This document shows, piece after piece, positions 37,220-45,578 of a DNA stretch of 64,000 nt. Every line of letters begins with the position of its first letter. Within the stretch, counting starts at the first letter, position 1. The translations under genes and the position numbers were made by a program. This DNA comes from Acinetobacter nosocomialis NIPH 2119 (lineage in GTDB: Bacteria > Pseudomonadota > Gammaproteobacteria > Pseudomonadales > Moraxellaceae), in assembly GCF_000368085.1 (NCBI RefSeq), contig NZ_KB849239.1:695556-759555 (forward strand). The letters run 5' to 3'. Below the pieces are notes generated by a model. It ran no database searches. It had not been told where the DNA came from and was given only the letters and a program-made list of their open reading frames with translations.

Positions 37220-37545
37220 TGTGCACCACCTAATTTAACTACATGTACTTGAACATCAACAGGTTCGCCTGAGTTAAATTGTTGTTGCCAATGTTGAGTC
37301 TTCTGCTCACGCACTTGAGCCTCTGCATCACATGCATAAAGGAAAGCAATAGCTAATGCACTAAATATAAGGAAGCATAAAACATACGGCCATTTACTAT
37401 CTTTTTTAAACTTTAGATCCTCTGCTGATGGATGCTGATAAAGTTTAGAAGTAGCTGGTTTATTTGTTTTATTCCCGCTAAGTTCAGGCACGAAACAAAT
37501 AGGTGTAGATGGGGCAGATTGACTGTTTATATATTTCTGATTCAT
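37216..37545 (-). CDS. Phage membrane protein, single TM
   Basis: A 109-residue protein with one TM helix (WPYVLCFLIFSALAIAFLYA, ~58-78), Pro/Thr-rich N-terminal tail and a short charged C-terminal part. Could be a superinfection or inhibition factor; no family recognised. Confidence 0.65.
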   Translation of the reverse strand: MNQKYINSQSAPSTPICFVPELSGNKTNKPATSKLYQHPSAEDLKFKKDSKWPYVLCFLIFSALAIAFLYACDAEAQVREQKTQHWQQQFNSGEPVDVQVHVVKLGGAQ

Positions 37546-37567
37546 AATAATTTGCCTTTATACGTAC

Positions 37568-37618
37568 AGTATTGGTAGAAAAAGCCTCGATAGCCGTCCA
37601 AAGTCATTGAGGCTTTTT
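37568..37618 (-). terminator. Hairpin copy 1 with conserved loop
   Basis: AAAAAGCCTC (37579-37588) pairs with GAGGCTTTTT (37609-37618). The minus strand reads GAGGCTTTTTC at the 3' arm, an intrinsic terminator. The stop codon of the upstream gene is inside. The block 37568-37604 is repeated at 37891-37928. Confidence 0.7.
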
Positions 37619-37864
37619 CATTTGTGTTAGCTCAGCATTTACAGACATTTGCGAAGGTTTATATCTGTACTTCAAGCCGTTTTTATTAATGCGCTCTTCA
37701 TCAATTAAATTTTTCGCATTAATATTTGTGATTTCCATGTCCTTCCAATTTGGAAAGTCTTTACTTGAACATTGAATAACACGACCACAAGCCATAGCTC
37801 GTAACGCCTCCGAAACGCTAATCAAGCCTTGTTCGTCTATAACTTTGTCTTTGTAGTGATCCAT
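37604..37864 (-). CDS. Phage early protein, unknown
   Basis: An 86-residue protein (LISVSEALRAMACGRVIQCS, YRYKPSQMSVNAELTQ). The stop lies inside the loop of terminator copy 1, and its 5' side is bounded by terminator copy 2, so the gene is insulated by two like hairpins. AAAGGTGA serves as SD. No family recognised. Confidence 0.65.
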   Translation of the reverse strand: MDHYKDKVIDEQGLISVSEALRAMACGRVIQCSSKDFPNWKDMEITNINAKNLIDEERINKNGLKYRYKPSQMSVNAELTQMKKPQ

Positions 37865-37890
37865 GAGAATTCACCTTTTGACGTTTATGT

Positions 37891-37943
37891 AGTATTGGTT
37901 GAAAAAAGCCCCGATAGCCGTCCAAAGTTTTCAGGGCTTTTTT
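37891..37943 (-). terminator. Hairpin copy 2 with conserved loop
   Basis: AAAAAAGCCC (37902-37911) pairs with GGGCTTTTTT (37934-37943). Loop contains CGATAGCCGTCCAAAG as in copy 1. On the minus strand it terminates the transcript of the DUF2303 gene. Confidence 0.7.
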
Positions 37944-37949
37944 TATTTC

Positions 37950-38753
37950 TTAAGATTTAAATGACCCAATTCGTACAGGGTTTTCAGGAAGTAAAGCTAT
38001 TACTTCTTCTTTGAAATCTTCAATAATTTCATTACGTAATAACTCTTCTTTGACAATTTGAATGGCAAACTGAGGTGTGCTGCCAGAGCTATTCACAATT
38101 AAACGTAATTTGATTTCTCGTTCTGCAAGACCTAAGTAAGCTGAATCTTGGATGGTGAAATAAGCCGGTAATACGCCTTTTTTAGCAGATGCTGCAATTT
38201 GGGCCATTTCAGATTGAACCTGACGTGTGTTTTCTACTTCAGCGTTACTAGTAGTCGATGCTTCAATTTGCATATTTCGTACTGCAACAAGGGCATCTTT
38301 AATATCAATGACATTATGATTTTCATCAAATGCATTAAGTACTTGAGCCCAATCTTCAATGAAAACAGCAAAGTTGCGTTGATCTAATTTATGGTCTTTA
38401 AGTTGATTCAACTTTTTCCATACAACAGTTGATTCTAAACATAAAGAAGCTAAGTAGTCACAATGGCCTTGGGCTTGTCCTTCACCATGGAAGTTAAGAA
38501 CTGCAATAGCTTTCATGTCATTTTGATTAACAAAAATTGGTGTATTTTTACCGCCTTCTGCAACTACAAAATCTTTAAAGTCGTTAAATGTTGGTGTAGT
38601 AAATTCACCATGAGGACGGAAGCGAGCATCCATAAATTTTTCAGCAGCTATAACACTATAGTCATGATGCAACGCTACAAGCTGACCACGCTCAAGTGGA
38701 ATTACAGGTTTAGCTAAACCTAAAAATTTTTCGATTTCGATTTTTTCAGACAT
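37950..38753 (-). CDS. DUF2303 (YfdQ-like) phage protein
   Basis: A 267-residue protein with the DUF2303 pattern (FVNQNDMKAIAVLNF, CDYLASLCLESTVVWK, FAVFIEDW). Common in the recombination/early region of siphoviral prophages; function unknown. It follows the 110-residue gene by 40 bp. Confidence 0.8.
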   Translation of the reverse strand: MSEKIEIEKFLGLAKPVIPLERGQLVALHHDYSVIAAEKFMDARFRPHGEFTTPTFNDFKDFVVAEGGKNTPIFVNQNDMKAIAVLNFHGEGQAQGHCDYLASLCLESTVVWKKLNQLKDHKLDQRNFAVFIEDWAQVLNAFDENHNVIDIKDALVAVRNMQIEASTTSNAEVENTRQVQSEMAQIAASAKKGVLPAYFTIQDSAYLGLAEREIKLRLIVNSSGSTPQFAIQIVKEELLRNEIIEDFKEEVIALLPENPVRIGSFKS

Positions 38754-38793
38754 GAAGGTCTTTCCTTTAGTTGAGATAAAAAGTTTTTAAAAA

Positions 38794-39126
38794 TTAAGCT
38801 TTTTCTTCAAAAAGCTGGTCAGTGTGTTTAGCAAAAAGCGATACATCACCACGTGTGTTTACATACATAGGTGTTTTGTCACCGTGTTCTTCGACACTTT
38901 TACCTTTTGGGAGTGGGGCATTTGAAATTAGTTTGTGCTCTACAGTAACGTTGTTGTGACCAACGCCTTTAGAGAACTTTAATTTAATTGTGATCTCGCC
39001 GACTTTTTGTGTATCAACAGCAGCACTTGCAACCTTGCTAACTGCATAGCCAAGTTGTTTTGCAAAGGCACCGCCATCGATGTCATTAATAAATTCTTCG
39101 CAATCTGTAGAGCGTAATGTACTCAT
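38794..39126 (-). CDS. First gene of the leftward early operon, unknown
   Basis: A 110-residue protein with Lys/Gly-rich strands (ITIKLKFSKGVGHNNVTVEH). It begins 36 bp after a pair of repressor operators (39162-39212), so it is the first product of PL-type transcription. It is often paired with DUF2303 in phages. Confidence 0.7.
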   Translation of the reverse strand: MSTLRSTDCEEFINDIDGGAFAKQLGYAVSKVASAAVDTQKVGEITIKLKFSKGVGHNNVTVEHKLISNAPLPKGKSVEEHGDKTPMYVNTRGDVSLFAKHTDQLFEEKA

Positions 39127-39161
39127 TTTTTATTCACCATGAGATGTGTTGGTGAAATTAT

Positions 39162-39212
39162 TATTCATCAATGAATAGATTAAATCAACAACAAATTATT
39201 CACTAATGAATT
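39162..39212. promoter_or_regulatory. Left operator cluster (OL-like)
   Basis: TATTCA-TCAA-TGAATA (39162-39177) and TATTCA-CTAA-TGAATT (39197-39212), centres 35 bp apart. The same 16-bp palindrome occurs in the right cluster. They lie in front of the leftward operon. Confidence 0.75.
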
Positions 39213-39250
39213 AATTGTATATAAAACAACCAATATGATTTATTTAGGGC

Positions 39251-39280
39251 AAAAAAATACCCAGTATTAAACTGAGTATT
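39251..39280 (-). terminator. Terminator of the repressor transcript
   Basis: On the minus strand AATAC-T-CAGT, loop TTAAT, ACTG-G-GTATT, then TTTTTG. It ends leftward transcription from the repressor and 91-residue genes before the left operator cluster. Confidence 0.65.
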
Positions 39281-39341
39281 TCGTATATATTTACATGTAT
39301 TTACAAGGGTTAACATTCAATTGAACGGAATCCAATCATTT

Positions 39342-39617
39342 TTAGTTTTTGATCAAATTATTTTTAGTCAAAATCATTAATCTTGCTAACTCATGATTAA
39401 AACTATTTAAAGCTTCTTTTATATTTAAAGATGCTAAATCATGGTTTTCAAAATTATCTAAGATGAAAGATTGTTCAACTAACGGATGGTGTTCATTAGA
39501 AATATTTTTAATATTTAAAAGAATATTAGCAGCTAATTCAGGTTGAGTTTTTATAACTTCTTCTGCAAAAGTTGTTAAAACAGTATTAATTCCTTGAAAT
39601 TCAGTTACTTTCAACAT
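39342..39617 (-). CDS. Small gene cotranscribed with the repressor
   Basis: A 91-residue helical protein starting MLKVTEFQGINTVLTTFAEE. It lies 11 bp after the repressor gene and before a terminator, so it should be expressed in the lysogen, the position of rex genes in lambda. No family recognised. Confidence 0.65.
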   Translation of the reverse strand: MLKVTEFQGINTVLTTFAEEVIKTQPELAANILLNIKNISNEHHPLVEQSFILDNFENHDLASLNIKEALNSFNHELARLMILTKNNLIKN

Positions 39618-39628
39618 CTTATTTATCC

Positions 39629-40318
39629 TTAAAACTCTCTATGCATACCAACGACTTTACCAACCAACTTACATTCTTCTGTTAGCTTAATAATTTGTTC
39701 AGGCCATTTAGTATTTAGTGGCTCTAAATATTTTTCTTCTCCATCTTCAATTATTAATCTCTTAAATGTAGCTTGTGTATCACCAGCACAAGAAACAATA
39801 ACTAAATCATTGGTTTTTAAATCAAAAACTGGGTAGTCTGGATTTACATATATTCGATCACCTGGTTCAAATTTAGGTAACATTGATGTACCAGTTACAA
39901 TAAGTCCATAACCATTTTTTCCAGCTTTCTTCATTGGTGGAAGCCATTCAAGTACTTCAGTGTCCTTCAATACTGTTTGAACATCTGTAAATGAACCTGC
40001 TGCAACCCAAGAAATAACTGGAATTTGCTCTCCATCTAATTTGATTTTATTTGATAGATTTACATTGTTATCTAACACCAATTCATCTAAATCATTATTA
40101 ATATTATCAATGGCTTCTAAGTCATTATTGAGCAGTGTATTGGCATCATAGCCTGCCCAAGAGGCTAATTTTTCAACGGTAGATATCTTTGGTTCTTTAT
40201 ATTGCCCATTCTCCCAACGAAAAAGTGTAGGTTGTGGTACTCCAGACTTTTTACTAAGACCTGTAGTAGTAGTGCTGTATTTTTTTAACAGGTACTTAAC
40301 GTTTTTTTGAAGGTGCAT
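39629..40318 (-). CDS. cI: CI-like phage repressor (XRE HTH + S24 peptidase)
   Basis: A 229-residue repressor. The HTH at ~8-60 is GLSKKSGVPQPTLFRWENGQ; the S24/LexA-like domain has the cleavage region SWVAAGSF (Ala-Gly, ~105), the catalytic Ser in GTSMLPKFEPGDR (~150) and Lys in QATFKRL. RecA-stimulated self-cleavage would trigger induction. It is divergent from a cro-like gene across three operators. Confidence 0.92.
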   Translation of the reverse strand: MHLQKNVKYLLKKYSTTTTGLSKKSGVPQPTLFRWENGQYKEPKISTVEKLASWAGYDANTLLNNDLEAIDNINNDLDELVLDNNVNLSNKIKLDGEQIPVISWVAAGSFTDVQTVLKDTEVLEWLPPMKKAGKNGYGLIVTGTSMLPKFEPGDRIYVNPDYPVFDLKTNDLVIVSCAGDTQATFKRLIIEDGEEKYLEPLNTKWPEQIIKLTEECKLVGKVVGMHREF

Positions 40319-40348
40319 TTTTCCAACTCCAAGATGGATAGCTAATTT

Positions 40349-40415
40349 TATTCAAAAATGAATATTTTTTGTGAAACAATTCATTAATGTATTGACAACT
40401 ATTCATTAGTGAATA
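40349..40415. promoter_or_regulatory. Right operator cluster (OR-like)
   Basis: TATTCA-AAAA-TGAATA (40349-40364), degenerate AATTCA-TTAA-TGTATT (40378-40393) and TATTCA-TTAG-TGAATA (40400-40415). Two perfect and one weak site, between the divergent cI-like and cro-like genes. Confidence 0.78.
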
Positions 40416-40419
40416 AAAA
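40392..40419 (+). promoter_or_regulatory. PR-like promoter for the cro-like gene
   Basis: TTGACA (40392-40397), 16 bp, TAAAAA (40414-40419). The strongest operator (40400-40415) fills the spacer, so repressor binding would block it. Confidence 0.55.
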
Positions 40420-40444
40420 TATGCCTTAACACGGAGGCATTTAT

Positions 40445-40678
40445 ATGTGCATGAATATTCAAGATAAGGTTATTTACCTTTCAAATAGTCGAGGTTTGAC
40501 TCAACAGCAAATCTCAGAAAGAACTGGGATTTCTCAAAGTTCTGTTTCAAAAATTGCAAGTGGCGAACAAAAAGAAGTTGCTTATAACAAAGGTGTTGCT
40601 TTAGACGCGTTAGTTGCCTCTGAACAGAAAAGAGAATATGAGGAATCCAAGACAAAACAATTAAATCGATCTGCATAA
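40445..40678 (+). CDS. Cro-like HTH protein
   Basis: A 77-residue protein with HTH SRGLTQQQISERTGISQSSV and a charged tail. ACGGAGG lies 7 bases before the ATG at 40445; it is the 3' arm of a small ATGCCT/AGGCAT hairpin. First gene of rightward transcription; expected to shut off the repressor promoter. Confidence 0.8.
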   Translation: MCMNIQDKVIYLSNSRGLTQQQISERTGISQSSVSKIASGEQKEVAYNKGVALDALVASEQKREYEESKTKQLNRSA

Positions 40679-40710
40679 AAACCAATTTTAGGAATGTATG
40701 AGGCATAACC

Positions 40711-41085
40711 ATGGCTGAAAAACTTCTTGCAAATGCATCATCGAAATTAACTTTAGAAGAAAAAGCAAAGATGGAATGGATTGCCAAACTAGAAGGCAAG
40801 AATTCCTTATCTAATCTCATCCGTTCTATGTGTAAGAAAAAGATTTCAGAAGTAGAAGGTGAGATGGCAGGTAAAAGCTCTCTCGAGGTAATTAAAAACA
40901 TTTGCACTAGAAAAGTCTCAGAAGCTGAATCCGAATACCAGTTTCTCAGAAATGTTTTTTGTGGGTCAAAAGATAACGGGTATACCAGAGATACCTTCGA
41001 ATTAGTGCCTTTACGGGCCGAAAAATCGCGGCATACAAATGCTAGTGATAAATCAGTCCAGCTTGATCTACTTAGCTGGAAATAA
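40711..41085 (+). CDS. Possible CII-like or regulatory phage protein
   Basis: A 124-residue basic protein after cro. It has ribbon-helix-helix-like LEEKAKMEWIAKLEGKNSLS-NLIRSM and coiled segments. By position it could be a CII-type activator, but it has no clear HTH. Ends LDLLSWK. Confidence 0.55.
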   Translation: MAEKLLANASSKLTLEEKAKMEWIAKLEGKNSLSNLIRSMCKKKISEVEGEMAGKSSLEVIKNICTRKVSEAESEYQFLRNVFCGSKDNGYTRDTFELVPLRAEKSRHTNASDKSVQLDLLSWK

Positions 41086-41118
41086 AAAACCACTCCCTGC
41101 GCCAACAGGAAATGGTCT

Positions 41119-41319
41119 ATGGCTGTTCAAACCCTTGGAAGAATGAACGTGAGTAATTTAGCAAATCATCACTGCTCAGGCAAATGCACTGATTTTAAAG
41201 AAGAACAGTGCTCAACTTGTCTTATTAATCAAGATGCCCCGCATCAAATCGTAAACACTCAAACCGATGAAGAGAAATTTCTAGATCGTGCATTCAATGC
41301 ACAAAAGGAGATTTCATGA
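41119..41319 (+). CDS. Cys-rich small phage protein
   Basis: A 66-residue protein with HHCSGKCTDFKEEQCSTCL, four Cys and two His that may bind zinc. AGGA is 9 bases upstream. Overlaps the next gene by 4 bases (ATGA), the start of a coupled chain. Confidence 0.6.
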   Translation: MAVQTLGRMNVSNLANHHCSGKCTDFKEEQCSTCLINQDAPHQIVNTQTDEEKFLDRAFNAQKEIS

Positions 41320-41501
41320 CTTCAGAAAAAAAGGTTTGGCCGTTAGGAACCAATCACACTGATTCTGAGGGAACGCCGTGGAAGCGTGACGAGCAGAACA
41401 ATTGGTGGTTTTGGCAAGAAAACTTTGGCTGGTCACGTTATGTAGGTCCAGTGAACCAAGCTTTCTTAGATTTACGATTTGAGGTAGGGACTGAACAGTG
41501 A
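41316..41501 (+). CDS. Small Trp-rich phage protein
   Basis: A 61-residue protein (WKRDEQNNWWFWQENFGWSRY) with seven Trp. Starts in ATGA overlap; ends overlapping the next gene's GTG. No known family. Confidence 0.6.
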   Translation: MTSEKKVWPLGTNHTDSEGTPWKRDEQNNWWFWQENFGWSRYVGPVNQAFLDLRFEVGTEQ

Positions 41502-41953
41502 TTTTTGAATTAATAAACCTTAGTGATAAATGTACATTTGAAGCACCAAATTTAAAAATTGCTGCTTTAGTTACTTGTGTACTTGGAAATGGTCAATACT
41601 CCGCGAAGGGGATAAAACATGATTTAGATGTTCCGTTCTTTCTTTTCGGTGGACATGAAGAATGGTTTATCTCTAAATTTGGAACAAATTTTGAAGAAAC
41701 ACTTATTCAAGTTCGAGATGAAGAAAAACAAGATTTAGCAGATAGCTTTAATAGCGTTTTATTAGGTTCCTACCTTGACCGAACAGCTTTTTTCAAAGCT
41801 TACAACTTAATTAAAGATCCAGCTGAACAAAAAGAATGGCGTAAGCAGTGGTTAGATGAAAGACGCTCTTCTTTTAATAATATCTGTGAACGTGCTTGGA
41901 ATTATGCTGAACAAGTGAGCTTGTATAAACCAGCTCAGGAAGGTGCAGCATGA
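41498..41953 (+). CDS. Phage early protein, unknown
   Basis: A 151-residue acidic protein with a GTG start inside the GTGA overlap with the previous gene. C-terminal half is helical (WRKQWLDERRSSFNNICERAW). No known family. Confidence 0.65.
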   Translation: MIFELINLSDKCTFEAPNLKIAALVTCVLGNGQYSAKGIKHDLDVPFFLFGGHEEWFISKFGTNFEETLIQVRDEEKQDLADSFNSVLLGSYLDRTAFFKAYNLIKDPAEQKEWRKQWLDERRSSFNNICERAWNYAEQVSLYKPAQEGAA

Positions 41954-42567
41954 CGGTACGTCCAATTTTATTTAATTCAGAAATGGTTAGGGCCATTTTA
42001 AATGGATCTAAGACGCAAACACGCCGAATTATTAAGAGTAAAGTTCAAAAAAAAATTGATATAGCTGAACATCTTGGAGAGTTCTTTGGTTTAGAAGATT
42101 CTAAATCACAAATATCTTCTTATTTTCAGAAAATTTGTCCTTTTGGAGCAATTGGCGACCAGCTTTTTGTTCAAGAGACGTATGGCACCAAAATTAGAAG
42201 TTTAGGTGGAACTCCTCATGAGTCATTTGTCTACAAAGCAGATAACCCAAATGAAATTGCTTATTACGACTGTAAGGGAAAGGGTTATCCAGTTAGATGG
42301 AAGCCATCTTCTCGTATGCCTCGTAAAGCATCACGTGTTTTGCTTGAAATAGTTGATATCCGTGTTGAGCGTTTACATGAAATTAGTGATGTAGATGCTA
42401 AGGCTGAAGGTTTTGATAAACCTAAAACTGATTCAACTATGCAAAGCAATAATTCTCATAACCCAGTTCTTAACTTTCAAAAACATTGGGAAGCAATAAA
42501 AGGTAAAGAATCTTGGAATGAAAACCCTTGGGTTTGGTGTATTTCTTTTCGGAGGATTGATCAATGA
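41950..42567 (+). CDS. ASCH-superfamily-like phage protein
   Basis: A 205-residue protein starting MTVRPILFNSEMVRAILNGS and KTQTRRIIK, a signature of phage ASCH/PUA-like proteins, with GDQLFVQETYG and VRWKPSSRMPRKASR further on. ASCH proteins bind RNA or modified bases; role in phage unknown. ATGA overlaps on both sides. Confidence 0.75.
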   Translation: MTVRPILFNSEMVRAILNGSKTQTRRIIKSKVQKKIDIAEHLGEFFGLEDSKSQISSYFQKICPFGAIGDQLFVQETYGTKIRSLGGTPHESFVYKADNPNEIAYYDCKGKGYPVRWKPSSRMPRKASRVLLEIVDIRVERLHEISDVDAKAEGFDKPKTDSTMQSNNSHNPVLNFQKHWEAIKGKESWNENPWVWCISFRRIDQ

Positions 42568-43103
42568 AAAGATGTCCATCGTTTAACAGTTACTCAGTCA
42601 CTGCAGATGGGAAAGTTTTTACACACCGTCGCAAGGGTAGGTTAGCCAAAGGGCTAAATAGAGTTGATTTTTCATACTCAAAAGAACTATCGCAATTTAC
42701 CACTTCAAAAGGATATCGCACCGTTTCTGTATATATCGGTAATGGCAAATCAAGACCAATTGGTGTTCATCAACTTGTTGCAGATGCATTTATTGGGCCT
42801 GTTCCAGAAAATCAAGAAGTACGCCATCTAAATGGGATTCCATCCGATAATCGTTACGAAAATCTAGCTTATGGCACAAAACAAGATAATGCAAATGATA
42901 GGGTTCAGCATGGTGGATATAAGCAGGGGGCATCACATATAAATGCAAAACTTAATCAAGGGCAAGTAGAGAGCGTTAGGAAAAAACGTGCATCAGGCTC
43001 AAAAGTTAAAGATTTGGCAAAAGAATTTGCTGTAAGTACTAGCACTATTGAGTTGGTCCTCTATGGCAAGTCTTATAAAGTTAACCAAGGTGGCGCCTCA
43101 TGA
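42564..43103 (+). CDS. HNH endonuclease with NUMOD-like modules
   Basis: A 179-residue protein. An N-terminal NUMOD4-like YSVTADGKVFTHRRKG segment is followed by HNH_3 core VHQLVADAFIGP and VRHLNGIPSDNRYENLAYG, and a C-terminal HTH (VKDLAKEFAVSTSTIELVL) for DNA targeting. This plan is that of free-standing homing endonucleases and phage HNH proteins. Coupled in the operon, so not a recent intron guest. Confidence 0.85.
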   Translation: MKRCPSFNSYSVTADGKVFTHRRKGRLAKGLNRVDFSYSKELSQFTTSKGYRTVSVYIGNGKSRPIGVHQLVADAFIGPVPENQEVRHLNGIPSDNRYENLAYGTKQDNANDRVQHGGYKQGASHINAKLNQGQVESVRKKRASGSKVKDLAKEFAVSTSTIELVLYGKSYKVNQGGAS

Positions 43104-43708
43104 GCCAGATTGTATATAGAGAAGACAATTTCATTGGGGAACTTTTAATGGAAAAGTTCGTCTTCAAAAAAATAGGTGAATATAAGTCAGACTGGGCTTT
43201 AGCTTATGTTGATCCAAATAATTTATATAGTGCTGGCGGTGGACGTCTAACAGTCGTTTTAAGTAGTTTTACCGGTTCCGCTTTCTTTTCTCATGTTGGT
43301 CAACCAACTTTTAAAGAGTTCATTGCCCAATGCCATGCTCCTTATTTACTTAATAAACTTTTTCCTAAAATTGAAAAGTGGGTAGATGTTGAGGATGGTA
43401 ATGAAGTAATTGAATACATAGCTATCAATAAGCTATCTGAATTAAAAGATGGTCGATCAAGTGGCGCAATTTCCAAAAAAGATCTTAGAAATTTTTATGA
43501 ACACCTTAAAGAAATTGAATTCGAATGTTTTTCAAATTTCTTTGACCAGCTCACTTTTAAAGACCGATCAATCATGTGTGAACTGTTTGGTGAAGACTGG
43601 CTTTGGGAAAGTGGGCCATCCAAATTAAATCCTGATTACGTATACCTCGAAAAAATGCTGGTAGATGTGATTTCTGAATTTAAGAATTTAATTGGATTGG
43701 ATGGGTGA
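43100..43708 (+). CDS. Phage early protein, unknown
   Basis: A 202-residue protein starting MSQIVYREDNF, with LKEIEFECFSNFFDQLTFKD in the middle and a second possible start MEKFVFKKIG at codon 17. No domain recognised. ATGA and GTGA overlaps. Confidence 0.62.
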   Translation: MSQIVYREDNFIGELLMEKFVFKKIGEYKSDWALAYVDPNNLYSAGGGRLTVVLSSFTGSAFFSHVGQPTFKEFIAQCHAPYLLNKLFPKIEKWVDVEDGNEVIEYIAINKLSELKDGRSSGAISKKDLRNFYEHLKEIEFECFSNFFDQLTFKDRSIMCELFGEDWLWESGPSKLNPDYVYLEKMLVDVISEFKNLIGLDG

Positions 43709-44100
43709 GCGATATGAAAAATAAACTCATCGTTGACCGCAACCAAGCTAAAAATATCCGCGATAGGGAATTATGCGAAATAGCGGTAAATATGCGAATT
43801 AAGGAAGGGGAAAACAATCAATTTCGTGCGAGAAAAAAATTTCTCAATCAAGTTTTTTGGGTAGCTGAACCCCTTTGTAGCATTAAATGTGGACCTGAAA
43901 AATTCTACGGCCATTTTTCCTGTGATCCGATTCCTGAAGGTTGGAGCCGTTATACACTTGATAGACCAGGAAGTAGGGTTAATTTTGGTGAACATCGCTT
44001 TTTAGTTGAGTGCACTGAAGTTAAGACATTTAAATATTCTGCAGGTCAATTATTCACTGTTTTACTAACGCTTAAAAAAGTTAATGGTGGTGCATTATGA
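43705..44100 (+). CDS. Phage early protein, unknown
   Basis: A 131-residue basic protein with a GTG start in GTGA overlap (an ATG three codons on is also possible). Contains CGPEKFYGHFSCDPIPEGWS. No known family. Confidence 0.6.
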   Translation: MSDMKNKLIVDRNQAKNIRDRELCEIAVNMRIKEGENNQFRARKKFLNQVFWVAEPLCSIKCGPEKFYGHFSCDPIPEGWSRYTLDRPGSRVNFGEHRFLVECTEVKTFKYSAGQLFTVLLTLKKVNGGAL

Positions 44101-45575
44101 ATATGTGCCTCAATCTTAACTTATTACCTCATGAATTGATTGTTGATAATTTTGCAGGTGGTGGTGGAACATCTACTGGCTTAGAAAAAGCCTTTGGCCG
44201 TCCCGTTGATATTGCTATTAACCACGATCCTAAAGCAATTGCAATGCATCGTGCTAATCATCCAAATACTCGTCATTTTTGTGAGGATGTTTGGGATGTT
44301 GACCCTGTAAAAGTTACTAACAATCAGCCTGTAGGACTGGTTTGGCTTAGTCCAGATTGCAAACACTTTTCTAAAGCAAAAGGTGGAAAACCGGTTGAAA
44401 AGAAAATACGTGGTTTAGCTTGGATTGCTCTTAGATGGGCTGACTTTACACGACCACGTATAATCATGCTCGAGAACGTTGAAGAGTTCAAAACTTGGGG
44501 CAGACTAGGAAAAGATGGATTCCCGAGTAAAAAGCACAAAGGTGAAACATTCAGGTGCTTTGTTAATGCATTACGTCATCAAGGTTATAAAGTTGAATGG
44601 CGAGTAATGAGTGCTCGGGATTACGGATCTCCAACACTAAGAAGACGGTTTTTTCTTGTTGCTCGCCGTGACAATTTTCCTATAGTTTGGCCCAAGCCTA
44701 CGCATGCTGCACCAGATAGCAAAGCAGTTAAAGCTGGGAAATTAAAACCATGGCGAATCACTGCAGAATGTATAGATTGGTCGATTCCTTGCCCAAGTAT
44801 TTTTACTCGTAAGAAACCTCTAGTTGAGGCAACTTGTCGCCGTATAGCAAATGGTTTAGTCCGTTATGTGATCAATAATCCAGAACCATTTATTGTTCCA
44901 ATGGATAAGGTTAAAAGCGTTGCCCCAGTACTTACTGAGTGTGCAAATGCATCTAGCCCAAGATGTATGCCTATTGATGAACCTTTACGCACAATTTGCG
45001 CAGGGGTGAAAGGTGGGCATCATGCGTTAGTTACTGCGTTCATTGCTAAGCATTATACGGGTGTAGTTGGTAGTGATATTCGTGAACCACTTCATACGAT
45101 TACTGCAAAAGATCATAACAGTTTAGTCGTCAGCAACCTGGTGAAACTGCGTAATAACAACATTGGTCAACCAGTAGATGAACCATTACACACCATTACT
45201 ACAAGTGCGGGTCATTTTGCATTGGTACAAGCATTTTTAACTGCCTTCTACGGTAGTGAGAAAGACGGAAATAGCATTCATGAGCCACTTCGTACGATAC
45301 CAACACGTGATCGTTTTGGCCTTGTAATGGTTAAAGGTGAGCTGCACCAAATTGTTGATATTGGCTTCCGTATGCTTCAGCCAAGAGAACTATTCACTGC
45401 ACAAGGTTTTGAACCTACTTACATCATTGATCATGGGATCGATGAACATGGAAACACTATCAAATTAACTAAGACAGAACAGGGAAGAATGGTAGGTAAT
45501 TCTGTACCTCCTCAATTCTCTGAAGCTTTAGTACGTGCAAATTTTGCACATGAACACTTATATGAGGCAGCTTAA
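44097..45575 (+). CDS. DNA cytosine-5 methyltransferase
   Basis: A 492-residue C5 methyltransferase. SAM-binding motif I is DNFAGGGGTSTGLE (~17-30), motif IV SPDCKHFSKA (~83) with catalytic Cys, motif VI MLENVEEF (~123), motif VIII around YGSPTLRRRFFLVARR. The middle has four EPLxTI modules (EPLRTIC, EPLHTIT twice, EPLRTIP, ~295-405). It probably protects phage DNA from host restriction. No cognate nuclease gene is adjacent; the HNH gene lies two genes upstream. Confidence 0.92.
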   Translation: MNMCLNLNLLPHELIVDNFAGGGGTSTGLEKAFGRPVDIAINHDPKAIAMHRANHPNTRHFCEDVWDVDPVKVTNNQPVGLVWLSPDCKHFSKAKGGKPVEKKIRGLAWIALRWADFTRPRIIMLENVEEFKTWGRLGKDGFPSKKHKGETFRCFVNALRHQGYKVEWRVMSARDYGSPTLRRRFFLVARRDNFPIVWPKPTHAAPDSKAVKAGKLKPWRITAECIDWSIPCPSIFTRKKPLVEATCRRIANGLVRYVINNPEPFIVPMDKVKSVAPVLTECANASSPRCMPIDEPLRTICAGVKGGHHALVTAFIAKHYTGVVGSDIREPLHTITAKDHNSLVVSNLVKLRNNNIGQPVDEPLHTITTSAGHFALVQAFLTAFYGSEKDGNSIHEPLRTIPTRDRFGLVMVKGELHQIVDIGFRMLQPRELFTAQGFEPTYIIDHGIDEHGNTIKLTKTEQGRMVGNSVPPQFSEALVRANFAHEHLYEAA

Positions 45576-45578
45576 GAA

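Noticed and set aside
37568..37943. CRISPR-like repeat pair
   Set aside because: Only two copies, 323 bp apart, each a terminator; no spacer array or cas gene.
40470..41105. Antisense frame of 211 codons across the cro-like gene
   Set aside because: Covers two well-supported genes with SDs on the other strand; no recognisable domain.
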